This document shows positions 10,901 through 22,890 of a stretch of DNA of 64,000 bases, one piece after another (the first letter of the stretch is position 1; every line of letters starts with the position of its first letter). The stretch is from Macrosoma leucophasiata (lineage: Eukaryota; Arthropoda; Insecta; Lepidoptera; Hedylidae), in the NCBI GenBank assembly GCA_036365455.1, contig JAWQUS010000008.1:20691501-20755500 (forward strand), given 5' to 3'. The notes beneath the pieces are model-generated. The model saw only the letters and a program-made list of their open reading frames with translations. It was not told the origin of the DNA and ran no database searches. The position numbers and the translations under genes were made by a program.

Positions 10901-11379
10901 TTATGTTACGAAGCTAGCTAACAAGTATGCAGTTCACATGGATGTTAAGTGATGGCTGCAGCCTATAGACATCTTCACATAAACCATAGGTCAAAATGCA
11001 GATGCAAACTGCAGATGTCCCTATGGTAGATATACATTACCACCTAACCGAAACGCAATAAAAAAAATAAAATAAAATACGCTTACACTCACAGCCTTAC
11101 ATTAGGTATTATATAAACCTGTGTCATGGATGCCGCTGTACACACACAACACATACACAAACATCCGGAACAAATATCTGTAGGCCAACAAATATTTGTC
11201 CAGGTGCGGAGATCGAACCCGCGACTCTCCGAATCAAACGGTCGTCTCACACCGCTGCACTAACCGAGTCTTCAAATAGTGCGCAATAGTGCTGGACACT
11301 ACCATTTGGGGGTAGAAAGGTTAGGTAATGCGGTGGCGCCAAGGCCCTCGAGTCTCTACCCTGAAACTCTACCGCCAGT
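10901..11379 (-). repeat. family M repeat split by a SINE insertion
   Basis: The two halves (10,901-11,060 and 11,282-11,379) join to one continuous family M copy once the inserted SINE and one copy of the 7-bp duplication CGCAATA are removed. Confidence 0.75.
11061..11281 (-). mobile_element. tRNA-derived SINE (family S), nested
   Basis: A tRNA-like head on the minus strand (GGTTAGTGCAGCGG box, GGTTCGATCTCCGCACC box) followed by a body shared with 25,763-25,962 and 33,841-34,055, and a TTTTATTTTATTTTTTT tail. Flanked by CGCAATA at 11,054-11,060 and 11,282-11,288. Confidence 0.8.
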
Positions 11380-12709
11380 TGAAATTGACTAACTTCCTTT
11401 CGACCTAGTTCATCAGTTATTATCTTTAGACGTGTGTCATTTTCCAAAAACCTAGCCATTAAGTTGCTCCATCCAGTGGTGGAAACAAGTTCGTACAAAA
11501 ATAGAAACCGAATACACTTTACATAATGTTGTAGTTACAAAAATATTTATAAAATATTTGCTTTATTTTTTTTTGTAATAATACACTCGAGAGAAATATT
11601 TTTTTGTTTTTCTTGTTTATAATAAGAAAATATTCATCACATACTTAAATTTTACACGTGACGTTCATTCTCGTACCAACTGGAAATAGATTAGACGCCA
11701 TTTTAGAATCGGTGAAAGTACTAGGGATTTCATCATCTTATTCAGAAGGTAGTACCTAACCGTGTTTCATATTGTATATGGTTCTAGTCCCCATAGGTAC
11801 TCCGTTAGATTGAAATTAGTGATGTGCCGGATAGCCTTATCTGCGGGTATTCGAAGAAAAATGATGATCCGTTTTCGTATTTATTACTTTTGTAACGGAT
11901 CTCTTACATTTAAAGATGAATTTCTATAAATAGGTCATTAGGGAGCACTTACTCTACCATAAAAACCTTCACGTATATTGTCAAGCACTCGATCTCGATA
12001 TAATCTTCCTATTGTTTATCTATAGCAAGCCTAAGCAATCACGGTTGGCGGTTGAGCTCCAGATGATGTCAAGCTCGTAAACCTAGTCGCCATCTCTCTT
12101 AGATTTTTAATGTGACTACATTGAAGCCAGTTTACGGTTTTATTGTAAGCTCTCAAGTGCGTAAAGTAGCTATAATTACTATTATAGGAAATCATGACGG
12201 GAACGTCGAAACACAAATAAGATATAGACATAAATGAATTAAATATCACTTATTTCGTATTATGCTCAATTTCTGATTTCATTTGTTAAACGACCTAGTT
12301 ACTCGTTAATCTCGTTGTACCATCCTTTATTAATATATTCAGTAGCCTTATTTTGCGAATGGAAATATGTACATAAATTAATTTAGTTTTCTTTTATTAA
12401 TGTAGTTTTCTTGAATACAGAACATAGTACTCAATTCTCGCAAAGCGAATTTTCTTAACATTTTGAAAAACAGGGAATTCTTTATGATATGTCACTAAAT
12501 TGTTTAGGTTCATATTAGTAGACAGATCTCAGTCCTTGAAACAATTTTAAGATCCCCTTTAATATGTAAAACGTGATAGGTCTAAAAGATTGAGATGCTC
12601 TATTGATCTGTCTATTAATGTGGGCCTTAAATGCCGGCATTTCCACTCTAACTCATTGAGTTTTTAAATAACTTCCACATGCTACTAACCAAAGATATTT
12701 TGGCCACAG
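11380..12709. other. sequence upstream of the first recognised Lmx1 exon
   Basis: AT-rich and probably intronic to Lmx1, because the LIM1 exon that follows begins with an acceptor-like CCACAG and not a convincing start. No other gene is seen. Confidence 0.4.
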
Positions 12710-12911
12710 AATTGAGCGCGAACATAAAGAGAGAGAAGATCGTGGAGATATGCGAGGGTTGCGGCCAGAAGATCCAAGATCGGTACCTGATGAGGGTTGG
12801 CGAATTGTCTTGGCACGAGCACTGCCTCACCTGCTGCGTATGCGGCTGTCCCCTCGCCCACACCTGCTTCACCCGCAACGCCAAGCTCTACTGCAAACCA
12901 GATTACGATAG
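12710..12911 (+). CDS. Lmx1: Lmx1 exon: LIM domain 1
   Basis: Encodes [20 protein letters not shown] through YCKPDYDR. The donor is AG|GTAATA at 12,912 (phase 2). The 5' limit is inferred from CCACAG| at 12,704-12,709, whose pyrimidine tract is weak. The frame stays open to an ATG at 12,679, so an alternative start there cannot be excluded. Confidence 0.85.
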
Positions 12912-15900
12912 GTAATATATGAATTATTCGCGTACTCAATCATTTTTGCGAAATTAAACTGCTTGCGATGTGCTTGCGCGCCACCTGCGAAATGCTGAGC
13001 GTTTAACCCATAATCATATCTTAACCATTCCTTTGTTCATTAGATTGTTCGGGGTCAAATGTACCAGGTGCGGCGATCGACTCCTGCCACAAGAGATGGT
13101 CATGCGAGCGCAGCAATACGTCTTCCACATACAATGTTTCGTATGTGTCATGTGTTGTCAGCCTCTTCAGAAGGGTGAACAGTATGTGATCAGAGCTGGA
13201 CAGATATTCTGTAGACAAGACTTCGAAAAAGAGATGTACCTGATGCAACATGCTGAGGACGATATGATAATAGACGATTCAGAACGTCCACGTGATGGGC
13301 GGCGTGGACCAAAGCGACCACGCACGATCCTCACGTCGGCCCAGCGGAGACAGTTCAAGGCTTCCTTCGAAGTCAGTCCCAAACCTTGCCGTAAAGTACG
13401 CGAAGCTCTCGCGAAAGATACAGGTCTGAGCGTCAGAGTGGTACAAGTTTGGTTCCAAAATCAACGAGCCAAGATGAAGAAGATCCAGAGGAAAGCCAAA
13501 CAAGAAGGTGACAAGAACGGTGAGAAGGAAAAGGACAAAGATGAAAAGAACATCAAACAAGAGTCTCCTTCAAGTGAGCACGGGAATTACCTGGGATTAG
13601 ACAATTCGTATTCTGCATCGAGTCAACCTCTAAATCCCAATCTGCCTTATTCCCCAGATGGTAAGTTTTATTGGCTTATGACACAATTAATGCATTTCAT
13701 AGGGCTAACCGTCATATAAAGGGTCTCGGTGATTACATCGAAATAGTCTTTGTAATATTTTTTGCACATTTTAATGAAGATCTTTTGTTCCATGACTTTT
13801 TTCTCAAACCTACAACTTTCTTTAAAATCTCGTCATTATAAGTAATGCTGTAGTCTATAAAAAGTCTTTTTTTTTTAATCAATGTCGATTAAGTTCTTAG
13901 TATTAACACATGAAATCGATTTCGATAGTATTTAGAAAAAATAACTTTTTTTGTTCAAGTACTTTATAATCAAAAACAATAAAAAAAAAAGAAAATGTCG
14001 AAATGACATCGCTCGCCAAATTCGCCATGTTGGTTTTGAGTTGCAATTCTAACTAAAAATAATGTTTTGTAACTGCAAACAAAGCTAAATAAGAGAAAAT
14101 ATGCAGCAAAAACGTTTTTATATAGATTTTGCCTGTTAATGATATTGTGTACAATACATGGCCGGAGGTCCATACATTTTTGCAACATCTCCTTTAGTAC
14201 GATTTACTGTTTCTATGTGGTCCATCTTCTAATGAATAGACTTCTATTAACGTCGTAGAAGCGCTACGAAATCGAAGACGTGTAGAATGCGTACCAAATG
14301 CTACGTAGCGCAGTCATTCGTTCCAGTTTATTACGGCTTCATACAGCTTATTTGTTACTAAATAGAAGCAGTCCATTAGCATTTTTTCTTATATAAAACT
14401 GAGTTTTTTTGACGTATTAATAACGTCTTATCGATGAACACCGGGTCGTGACATTTCATCGGGAATCTTATGGCCTATATAATGTATTTTGGCCATGCGC
14501 CTGAGCCGATCCTGAAAGCGAGGGTGCAGAAAAAGCCATAGAGAGGCACGATTGGCCTAAGCGCTCGGCTTCTTCTTCTTTTTTAATTATTTAATAGCCT
14601 AAATCTAAGCATTCGGCTTGTGACGCATGTTTTCTTATGTTATCACATCAAATTATAGTTCGTAAACCGACGATTTATTTATACAACTTTTTTCTAGATT
14701 TTTTTAAATAATTAATTTACCTTTACATGGACCACAAAATTTAACATATATTGTTAGGTTTTACACCGTAAAATGCTTTTGGAAGTATTAATATATCTAA
14801 TATAATTTTTATTATATTAATTAGAATTAATTTACATTAAAATTTAATTACATTTTAATATTGTATGTTTTATGTTGCTCAATTTCTATAGGTTTACCTA
14901 TACAAAGGTTGAAAGCAATGTTCAGTGGAACACCATAGCAAATATGGACTATCACAGAGCCGATCCCTCAGTAGCATATACATAACTCAAAATCTATATG
15001 AACAATAAATGTAAGGCAGGCACTAGACGTCTAATCCCCTAGGAAATTAATTGAAATAGGAGTTGCCTATGAATGAATATTAAAAAAGTCAATAAATTTA
15101 CTAGGAAATGAAAAGTTTTATGGTTGTTAGTTGCGGGTCTTATATGAATATAAAATTTGTAACGAAAACATGAAAGAAACTTAAGCATTCTGTAAAACAC
15201 TTTTAAACACTAGTTTATAATTTAAGTTAGGTTAATATAGATTTTCAGCTCTACATTTATTCTCTTTGGGATGTTATTGACATCTGTAGTTAGCTGTAGT
15301 AAATGAAAGCATTTAAATTTAATCGTACGTTCTATCTTTTAATAAACACACGTGTAACTATGATTATAAACCAATTACGCACAATGTGAACATGATATGC
15401 CCAGTAGAAATAATACCTACACCAGCGAGTGTGCCATGGCCTGGGCCACGACCGCCAATCCATATTGTTGTCAATATTGTTATTACTGTATTTTTTTTTC
15501 TAAAAATGTAATCATTATCGCTTGTTTTGTCACCCACGAAAGCAAGAATATTATTTAGATTACCCATCGCTATTATTTTTAAAGGAAGTACAAATTGACA
15601 TGAAAAATTGACAGCAATAACAATGTGTCTACATTGTTATTGCTGTCAATTTTTCAACAATTTCGATAGGCTGTCGCACCCCTTATTGCGAACCAAACTG
15701 AATCGCTAATCATTTGTCTCGTTTTTTTCTAAATAGTAGGTATCGCAATGACATCATAGCATGGTCCCAGCCCTGATCAACAGTGCTTATAAGTATAAAA
15801 TAAATAATCGTAAATCTTCACAGATTACCCAGCTCACTCCGGCGACAGCTTCTGCAGTTCAGACATATCGCTGGACGGCAGCAACTTCGACCAGCTGGAC

Positions 15901-16071
15901 GAGGGCACCTCCGACACGATGAGCCTCCAGAACCTGGAGGTGCCTCACCACGCGCACCAGCACGCCACCCACGGCGCCCACGAACCCCTTAATCTCGGCA
16001 CCGGCGCCGTCGTCAACCCCATCGACAAGCTCTACCTAATGCAAAACTCCTACTTCAGTACGGACCATTGA
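12710..16071 (+). CDS. Lmx1: LIM-homeodomain transcription factor of the LMX1 class (gene span, 5' incomplete)
   Basis: A nuclear DNA-binding regulator. The joined exons (12,710-12,911; 13,044-13,660; 15,824-16,071) encode LIM1 (CEGC, WHEHC, CCVC, CKPD zinc ligands), LIM2 (CTRC, FHIQC, CVMC, CRQD), an acidic linker, then a homeodomain starting [17 protein letters not shown] and ending [17 protein letters not shown], a Lys/Glu-rich segment, and a C-terminus [14 protein letters not shown]. The motifs PKPCRKVRE and [11 protein letters not shown] and the NPID-LY-MQ-SYF tail are diagnostic of LMX1A/LMX1B and not of other LIM-HD classes. Insects have two LMX1-class paralogues, and which one this is cannot be told here. 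The upstream exon(s) with the start codon were not found; they may lie left of the window. Confidence 0.93.
13044..13660 (+). CDS. Lmx1: Lmx1 exon: LIM domain 2 and homeodomain
   Basis: Acceptor TTCATTAG| at 13,043 after a 132-bp intron, donor |GTAAGT at 13,661. The exon holds LIM2, the DDMIIDDSE acidic linker, the complete homeodomain and a Lys/Glu-rich tail ending [13 protein letters not shown]. Reading past 13,660 gives only intronic sequence. Confidence 0.95.
13661..15823 (+). other. Lmx1 last intron
   Basis: A 2.16-kb AT-rich intron. It contains no recognised mobile element, but holds a perfect 26-bp palindrome at 15,601-15,656. Confidence 0.8.
15601..15656. repeat. perfect 26-bp hairpin with 4-nt loop
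   Basis: Arms 15,601-15,626 and 15,631-15,656 are exact reverse complements separated by GTCT. The arm begins TGAAAAATTGACAGCAATAA. It lies 167 bp before the last Lmx1 exon. Confidence 0.95.
15824..16071 (+). CDS. Lmx1: Lmx1 terminal coding exon
   Basis: Acceptor CTTCACAG| at 15,823 in phase 1, stop TGA at 16,069-16,071. Reads [20 protein letters not shown], a His-rich stretch, then [20 protein letters not shown] content is clearly higher than in the flanking intron. Confidence 0.93.
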
Positions 16072-19000
16072 TTCCACGCAAAACGTGGCGCTTCTCGGAA
16101 ATCTAAATCCGAGCAGCGACCACGCCAGTGCCCTGTGGACTTATGCATCAAACCCACCGCCACAGAAACAAGTCACACGTACACACCGACTAGCGCTTTG
16201 AATCTAACCTTGCAGCATTTTGGACAATATTCCACATTGTAAAATAGTACTAATTCACATGCCACGATATTTTGTATTCCTTGCCTTTAGGTGGCAAAAG
16301 ATTGTTTTTTATCGATTTGATAGATATACCTAATCGTAACGCCAAAGAAAATGAAAATGTATATTCGCAGGTAGTCGTCATCGACAAATCATGAAAGTTA
16401 TGTCAAAATTATAATAAAATATGAAATGCCTATTGTATCTGACACGCTAAGGAGACTAATATTATTCTCAAAAAGTCCCATTTCAGGCACGTTAGTCTTA
16501 TAAAGAAAAAGTTCAATCTGCCAACAAAGGCCAAACACATGTAGGCATAACTTATCTAATACAATATTTTTTGCTGATTTCATACCTACCTCACGAGATC
16601 TCTTAATTATAGGTACTAACACAGTACGGTACAGCACAGAACATGTATTATACGATACAGACAACCCTGTTCTTCTTGGACGATTTATTTTATAGTTGAA
16701 CGTACTTAGGTACTTCGCATTTCTAGGGTTCAAAAAATTTAAAGAAGCTTTTGGATGTAGGTACCTACAGTAAAAAAATAACTTTAAAACATAGTGTGTA
16801 TATAGAGCTTGTAAATAAAAAAGTGTCGCAGAATATTGATTTTAATGTAATTTTATTAAATTCACGATTTTACCAATGATTAATCATATATTGCATTATA
16901 TAGCAGAAAACGTCACCTCTGCAGACGTCTAATTTTTTAATGTTTATTTGGTTGAGGTCACAACAGCTAGACGCTGCCAAGATTTTATAACCTCCAAATA
17001 CAAAAAAACCAATATGGTACGATGGACCGCCGATTATTAAGTATTTACTGCTCAATAAAGTCCGTTAGACTATTTTTTTAATATACCTAGTCACACTTGC
17101 CTATAACAGTCATTCCTAATATTAATAAATGTATGAAAAAGTGTATGATGACGTGTCTCCAGTAAAGCCGCGCGGCAATTTACCTTGATATAAAGTCAAC
17201 AGAAACTACGTTTATTACCTACCTAAATAGACAGACAATAATGTGACTTAGGTGAATTTCGACTTTAGGCCCACAATTTATAATAACACTATTTATGCGA
17301 GTAATAACGGAATGTAATGAGAACATCCCGTTTTCATATGAATCTAGGTTTTTCTTTGTGTATATTTCCATAACAGCAAATTTGTATAATGTCCTCTGAC
17401 GCTGAAGTGAAAAAAGATAATAATTATTAAAGATGAATGTTCGTGACCAAATATTTTTAAATAAAGATAAGATGATACCTACTTATACATTTAAAAACAC
17501 CCAAATTATTTCAAACGACTATAATAATTGAACTCTATACTAGAACGACACACCTGTATATAATATAGGCCCATGTAAATAAATCAATAAAATTAAATTG
17601 TAAAAAATACTTATTGTCGGTCGAGTTATAGAGACCAATTGTATCAAAATACTTACTTATTGCAAAAATATTAATTGATTAAAAAAATAGCTTCTATTCT
17701 AATATGGTGCACTGATACCTAAATGATTGTATGTACTAACTAAGTGTTAGTACCTGTTTATAACTGCTCCTGCTTTGCATGTCTCATTATTTATTTCGTT
17801 TAGTATCAGCAATTTAATAAAAATTAATTTAAAGTTTTTTTTTAAAACCAGTAGGTGTTTGTGATTGAAGTTAATAATAATATTATGAAGGTTGTGTATA
17901 AAGTTAAAGGTATATGTTTCGATATTTGCGTTTACACACGATATGGAAGACGCACGGACTGACTTTATAAATCACTTTTATTAGTAAACCTATCAAAGTT
18001 CTTATTAACTATCTCTTTGTTTGGCCTTAGTACATCAGTAAATATTAAAGTATACCCATTTAAAAATTCTATAATTTTTCTAGAGCTCAAAACCGATATA
18101 TGTGTTTTATAATCTTTTTACAAGAACAATGTTCCTTAACACGAAAATAAATTCATACAGGTATTTGTTATAATTAACGAGTTATGAATTGAGATGATAA
18201 ATCCCATGCTCAAAGCAAAAACTGATCTATTTGCATCTTTTTAGTCAACTATGGGGCACATTATAATCCTCGGGTTATTATACCTATAAGTAGCTACCTA
18301 CATTTCGAGCATGTTTTAAAACAACACCGTACGCAAACATAATTATTATTGACCTTCTGTTTTAGAAATCATCACCCCCTCGATTAAAAACTCATAGAAA
18401 TAAATCAATAGTCAATAGGCATAATCATATAGCTCAGTAGTAAAGTAACCTTCCGTAAGATTAAGGTTGAATTTGTAGCACATATTGTATTACTGGGTGT
18501 CTAAAATTTGTATAAGTAATTTATCTATGTGGTAGTAGATGTAGTGTTCTGTCGTCGAAGAGAAGCTTCCATTTACCTAAGTATGTAATACAAGACTAGT
18601 CAATTCAGTATTCATTTGAATTTATTTAATTTTAAGCTTTAAATTCAAGATAAGTAATTCCTCATTTTAAGAACCGAGAACAAAATAAAACCTGTACCAA
18701 AGATAAGCTTAGCAAGAGCTTGGAAAAGAAAAAGATTGGAAGACAAAAAGCAATGTCACTTGACCTAAAGCAAGATACAGAACATTATAAAAATATTATG
18801 ATGTCGTAATATTATAGTAATTACATATAATAGCAAATTTCTTGACCAGATTTACAAGATCAATTTAAGTTAATTACCGTTATTTTACAAAGTAAATAAT
18901 ACAATAATGTCCTCCATACGTAATTTCGGTCACGGTGATCAATCTCAACAGAGACTAGCCAACTGCGCAGGAGATATTGTGCACAAGTGCAAACACAGGT

Positions 19001-19499
19001 CGCTTTCTAGCATTTAAATTGGTCCAAAACAATTTTTTTTGATTAATTCGTTTGGCTACTTACTCGTATAATTATAAAAAAACACGCAGATAATGCATTA
19101 CGTGATAAACAGGCACACCCTGCCATGTATGAAATATCGAATCAAACGATTTATAGTTTTTTTATCGATAAATTGTTTTATAAGCACCATTAATTTCTAG
19201 TCATTGTACATAGATATAATATTTACGTCTAGATGTTGTCAGACATCAGTTCTCTTAGTATACCAATGTTGTTTTTTATCGATGTAAAATAAACTATAGT
19301 AACAATTAAGCTGCAATTTCATTTCTTGAATTTATTCAAAGCATGAACCTTACCTAACCTACCTTCCTAATATGTGAGCTATTAAAATGACGTATCAATT
19401 CTCATAAGCCTTTAAAAGCTACTCTGAGGTTTCTATTTTTTCAAAAATAGGTATGTAAACATTAGGTACCTACTGGTATACTATAATATTGCTATAACA
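16072..19499. other. Lmx1 3' UTR and intergenic sequence
   Basis: Candidate poly(A) signals AATAAA occur near 16,813, 17,460 and 17,580. Otherwise no gene is seen. The stretch 18,900-19,015 (CAACTGCGCAGGAGATATTG) looks like a dispersed repeat but has no partner in the window. Confidence 0.45.
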
Positions 19500-19519
19500 G
19501 ATACATATATTATTTACTG

Positions 19520-19660
19520 GACGATATTGGCAAGTCTCAGGTCCCAGGTTCGAGCCCTGTGTAGGGCAAAATACCTACTCTTAGCGACGTTTCCCAATGG
19601 TAGCTTGATAGTAGGTAGTTTGATAAATCAATAGGCTGGCCTACTAATGTGAACTCCAAA
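19520..19660 (+). repeat. tRNA-derived SINE remnant
   Basis: GGTTCGAGCCCTGTG B-box-like sequence followed by GCGACGTTTCCCAATGGTAG and AATCAATAGGCTGGCC, words similar to the body of the SINE at 47,880-48,095. Truncated by the MITE that follows. Confidence 0.5.
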
Positions 19661-19677
19661 AAAATTTACTGCCAATC

Positions 19678-19857
19678 GGCCGCTTAACCCTAATGCTTTC
19701 GTTTACGACGTTATCTTGTCAGTTTCGTACCCCCTGTTAAAACATTTTGCTCATAAGTATATGTCTGCCTGCTATAACACTGAGGAAAAAGTTAAGCGGT
19801 AGGTACGAAAGTGACTAGATGATGTCATAATCGAAAGCATTAGAGTTAGGCGGGCGG
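19678..19857. mobile_element. MITE with about 55-bp TIRs
   Basis: The left arm (about 19,678-19,735) and the right arm (about 19,800-19,857) are inverted copies sharing CTAATGCTTTCG and TTTCGTACC words in order. The length is about 180 bp and there is no coding capacity. Confidence 0.65.
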
Positions 19858-19951
19858 TCCCCTGGTAAATATTGTCATGCACCTTTGCCTATCCCATCGG
19901 GGAATACCCACAGACGGAAGGTACGTCATTTAACTGCCTCAGTAGCCTAGT

Positions 19952-20223
19952 GGTTCGGGCATATAGAAAGAATGTCGAATGAGCGAATGACTAAACAGAT
20001 ATACAATGCGAATGTGGATGGTTGCAGAGGCCCAGGAAGACCAAGGCTGACCTACCATGACCAAATAGGTCGAGTTCTGTCTGATGGTGGGGTCAAAAGT
20101 CTTAGGAATCGGCGTGCATGTATGAAGAGAATGATGAAGGTAGACGAGGCACGAGAGGTTTGTCAGAACCGGGATGTCTGGCGCTCTACACTCTCTGCCT
20201 ACCCCGTTAGGGACCTGGCGTGA
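19952..20223 (+). pseudogene. RTE-like LINE 3' fragment, copy 1
   Basis: Encodes MSNERMTKQIYNANVDGCRG, PGRPRLTYHDQIGRVL and a C-terminus ending SAYPVRDLA with a stop, then an (AT)n tail at 20,228-20,250. The 5' end is truncated. It joins a tRNA-like head fragment (CTCAGTAGCCTAGTGGTTCG) at about 19,936-19,957 with shared bases at the junction. Confidence 0.8.
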
Positions 20224-20225
20224 AG

Positions 20226-20252
20226 ATACATATATATATATATATATATTAA
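20226..20252 (+). repeat. (AT)n microsatellite at LINE 3' end
   Basis: An alternating TA tract that abuts the end of RTE-like copy 1. Confidence 0.8.
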
Positions 20253-20361
20253 TTTATTTACTTTGACATATTAATCAACGTATCAGTTGTTATTCGCTTT
20301 AATTTTATATTTGTAATTTGACCTATCACAAGCAAATTCTATTATTTCCAAGTGATTAAAT

Positions 20362-20392
20362 GAATTTTTGAGTTTGAGTTTGAGTTTGAGTC
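20362..20392 (+). repeat. (GAGTTT)n short tandem repeat
   Basis: Four tandem TTTGAG units immediately before a family M fragment. Confidence 0.8.
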
Positions 20393-20495
20393 AGTAGACA
20401 TCTACCCAAAAACCGAAAGTCAAAACGCAAATGCGTTGCCACCCCTCAGACCTAAGTCGTTACTTATATCTCTGTGATAGTTATTACGTTCACTG
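20390..20495 (-). repeat. family M repeat fragment
   Basis: Contains the AGACATCTACCC, GTCAAAACGCAAATGCGTTG and CAGACCTAAG words of family M in order. Both ends are missing. Confidence 0.6.
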
Positions 20496-20871
20496 GGACA
20501 CAATGGCGGCGCAACCAGTCGCCGCTACCAACAAAATGTAGGTATAGCGCTGTATCAATAAATAATGCCCTGTTCTTATTGAGCGTGGAATCTTCAATAA
20601 TTTTGCTATAATATTTGCAATTTTATTGTTTAGTTTTTCGGATGAATCAAGAATGATTATTTAAAATCGAACCCGACATTTCGGTCGCTTTTCAGCTTCC
20701 GTGGTCTCGGGCAGCAGATAACAGTAGTTTTTTTTAATTGTAAATTACTACCTATTTGCAAATCGCCATTTGCAATGATTATTGTTATAAAATACAACAT
20801 AACGCAACAACGCGAGATAAATTCGAAAACTATGTAGTTTTATTTCAACGTCTGTTCTTTTTTGTTTTTTG

Positions 20872-21500
20872 TATCCTCACGCCAGGTCCCTAACGGGGTA
20901 GGCAGAGAGTGTAGAGCGCCAGATATCCCGGTTCTGACAAACCTCTCGTGCCTCGTCTACCTTCATCATTCTCTTCATACATGCACGCCGATTCCTAAGA
21001 CTTTGACCCCACCATCGGACAGAACTCGACCTATTTGGTCATGGTAGGTCAATCTTGGTCTTCCTGGGCCTCTACAACCATCCACATTCGCATTGTATAT
21101 CTGTTTAGTCATTCGCTCATTCGACATTCTTTCTATATGCCCGAACCATCGGAGCATGCCTTTTTTCATTTTTACACCGATACTATCATTCACACAAAGT
21201 CTCTTTCTTACATCTTCATTACGAACGCGATCGGTGAGTGATACACCGCAGATCTTGCGCAAAGATCTCATCTCGACCGCGTTCAACTTACTTTCATGCT
21301 CTTTCCTGCATACCCAGCTCTCGCTTCCATATAAAAGCGTTGGAGTAAGTACAGCATTATGTACGGCTAGTCGAGCCCGCTGGCTGAGATGTTTAGACTC
21401 TAGCAGCTTACCCAACGCTACATTCACGCAATTCCCAGCAAGCACTCTTCTTTCTATGTCAGTGGTGTACCTACCATTGTACATACGACTGTTCTCTTTT
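20872..21500 (-). pseudogene. RTE-like LINE C-terminal region, copy 2
   Basis: The longest copy. On the minus strand it reads LTPTLLYGSESWVCRKEHES, LNAVEMRSLRKICGVSLTDR, GMLRWFGHIERM and RGPGRPRLTYHDQ, typical of the domain after the RT of RTE-type non-LTR elements (often annotated as endonuclease-reverse transcriptase). A one-base A deletion near 20,999-21,005 relative to copy 1 breaks the last 40 codons. Truncated at the 5' end near 21,500. Confidence 0.8.
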
Positions 21501-22079
21501 TAGGTAAGTACTATAATTTATTTGAATCGTGTCCTATGGTGGTATGAAATATACCATTTATACTTCTGCCTACCCCCTCGTAAAATACAGACTAGAGATA
21601 TGCTTTCTATTGATTTTCATTCGTCGAGAGGAACAACCAAAAACAAGGATAGTCAAGTCAATGCATAAAGTCTAACGCCATCTAGTGGGGAATGGCTAAA
21701 TCAAATATAAATAACATTCAACTAAAATCTACTCGACAAGAGATGTCGCTGTAAAAGGTGACTTGTTCTTGTAGTACATCATAATCTATGTTCTTGTATG
21801 TGAAATACATAATTAATAATTTGTGATCTTAATTTAAATTTCCTTTACCGAATGTAACTTACTCTAAAAAAAATAGTGGGTTAAGTAATTAATATTATAA
21901 CATAATAATATTAATATGTTTTATCATTACAAAACGGTAGACTTTTAGACAAAGAACTGAAATTACCGCGTTGTGGTTTTAGTTTTTTATGTTGATTGGC
22001 CGCCGATTTTGCTCGACAAAAATTCAAAAGCGTCTCGCTTTTTGAAGAGGCAGGTTGGTGAATTTATTATAAACTAGCT

Positions 22080-22275
22080 GTGCTTGCGTGAGAAATTATG
22101 ATTGTTTAGTACCTACCCGGACGAAGTCGTGGGCGCAGCTAGTATAAGAGTAGCCTAAGTTACTCCTTATTACATCAGCTATCTACCAGTGAAAGTCACG
22201 TCAGAATCGGTCCAGCCGTTCCCAAGATTAGCCCCGCCAAACAGACAAACAGACAAAATTTGTAAAAAAAAATGT
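22080..22275 (+). repeat. dispersed repeat terminus (GACGAAGTCG ... ACAGACAAACAGACA)
   Basis: Has ACTAGCTGTGCTTGCG, CGGACGAAGTCGTGGGCGCAGCTAGT and a final ACAGACAAACAGACAAAAT, a combination repeated with variations near 48,270-48,430, 55,370-55,600 and 58,345-58,560. The class is uncertain. Confidence 0.45.
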
Positions 22276-22608
22276 TTTGGTACCGTGTATACATACATAT
22301 GTATTTAGTAAAAAGCGGTTATTTTTATATTACAAACAGACACTCCAATTTTATTTATTTGTAAAGATTAGCGACACCCGGCTTCGCACCGGTGCAATGT
22401 AGTTCCTTACTGGTAATTTGATGCCATTTTCCCATGTTCAATCATCAATTCCTACCGATCCAACTGCTTAAAACGATAATTGACTGATCGAAGTCAAGTG
22501 CCTAAGGCTTACATTAGAAAACAAATATGGTCGTTTAGTTTTCTTAAAATTTTTCGCGCAACTACCTATCGATTTTTTCTCTTATACAAACTTCTCCGGA
22601 CAATTTTT

Positions 22609-22890
22609 ACTGGTGGTAGTTCCAACTGTAGAAGCTCGAGGGCGTAGGCACCACCGCATTACCTAATCTATCTGCCGCTAAATTGTAGTGCTTAGCACTA
22701 TCGTGTTCCGGTTAGATGGTAATGTATGGCCCCGTAATAACTATCATGACATGAAACCTTAGGTCTCAGGGGTGGCAACGCATTTTGCTGCATTTTGACC
22801 TCTGGTTTTTGTGTAGATGTCTATAGGCTGCAGTCATCAATTAACATCAATGTGAACTGCATGCTTGATTGCCACCTTCGTTACATAAAA
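22609..22890 (+). repeat. family M repeat, full length
   Basis: From ACTGGTGGTAGTTCC to GATTGCCACCTTCGTTACAT, with all internal family words in order. Confidence 0.75.

Noticed and set aside
20975..21484. 169-codon ORF as a host protein
   Set aside because: The sequence is that of an RTE-type retroelement, with a second copy nearby and a frameshift.
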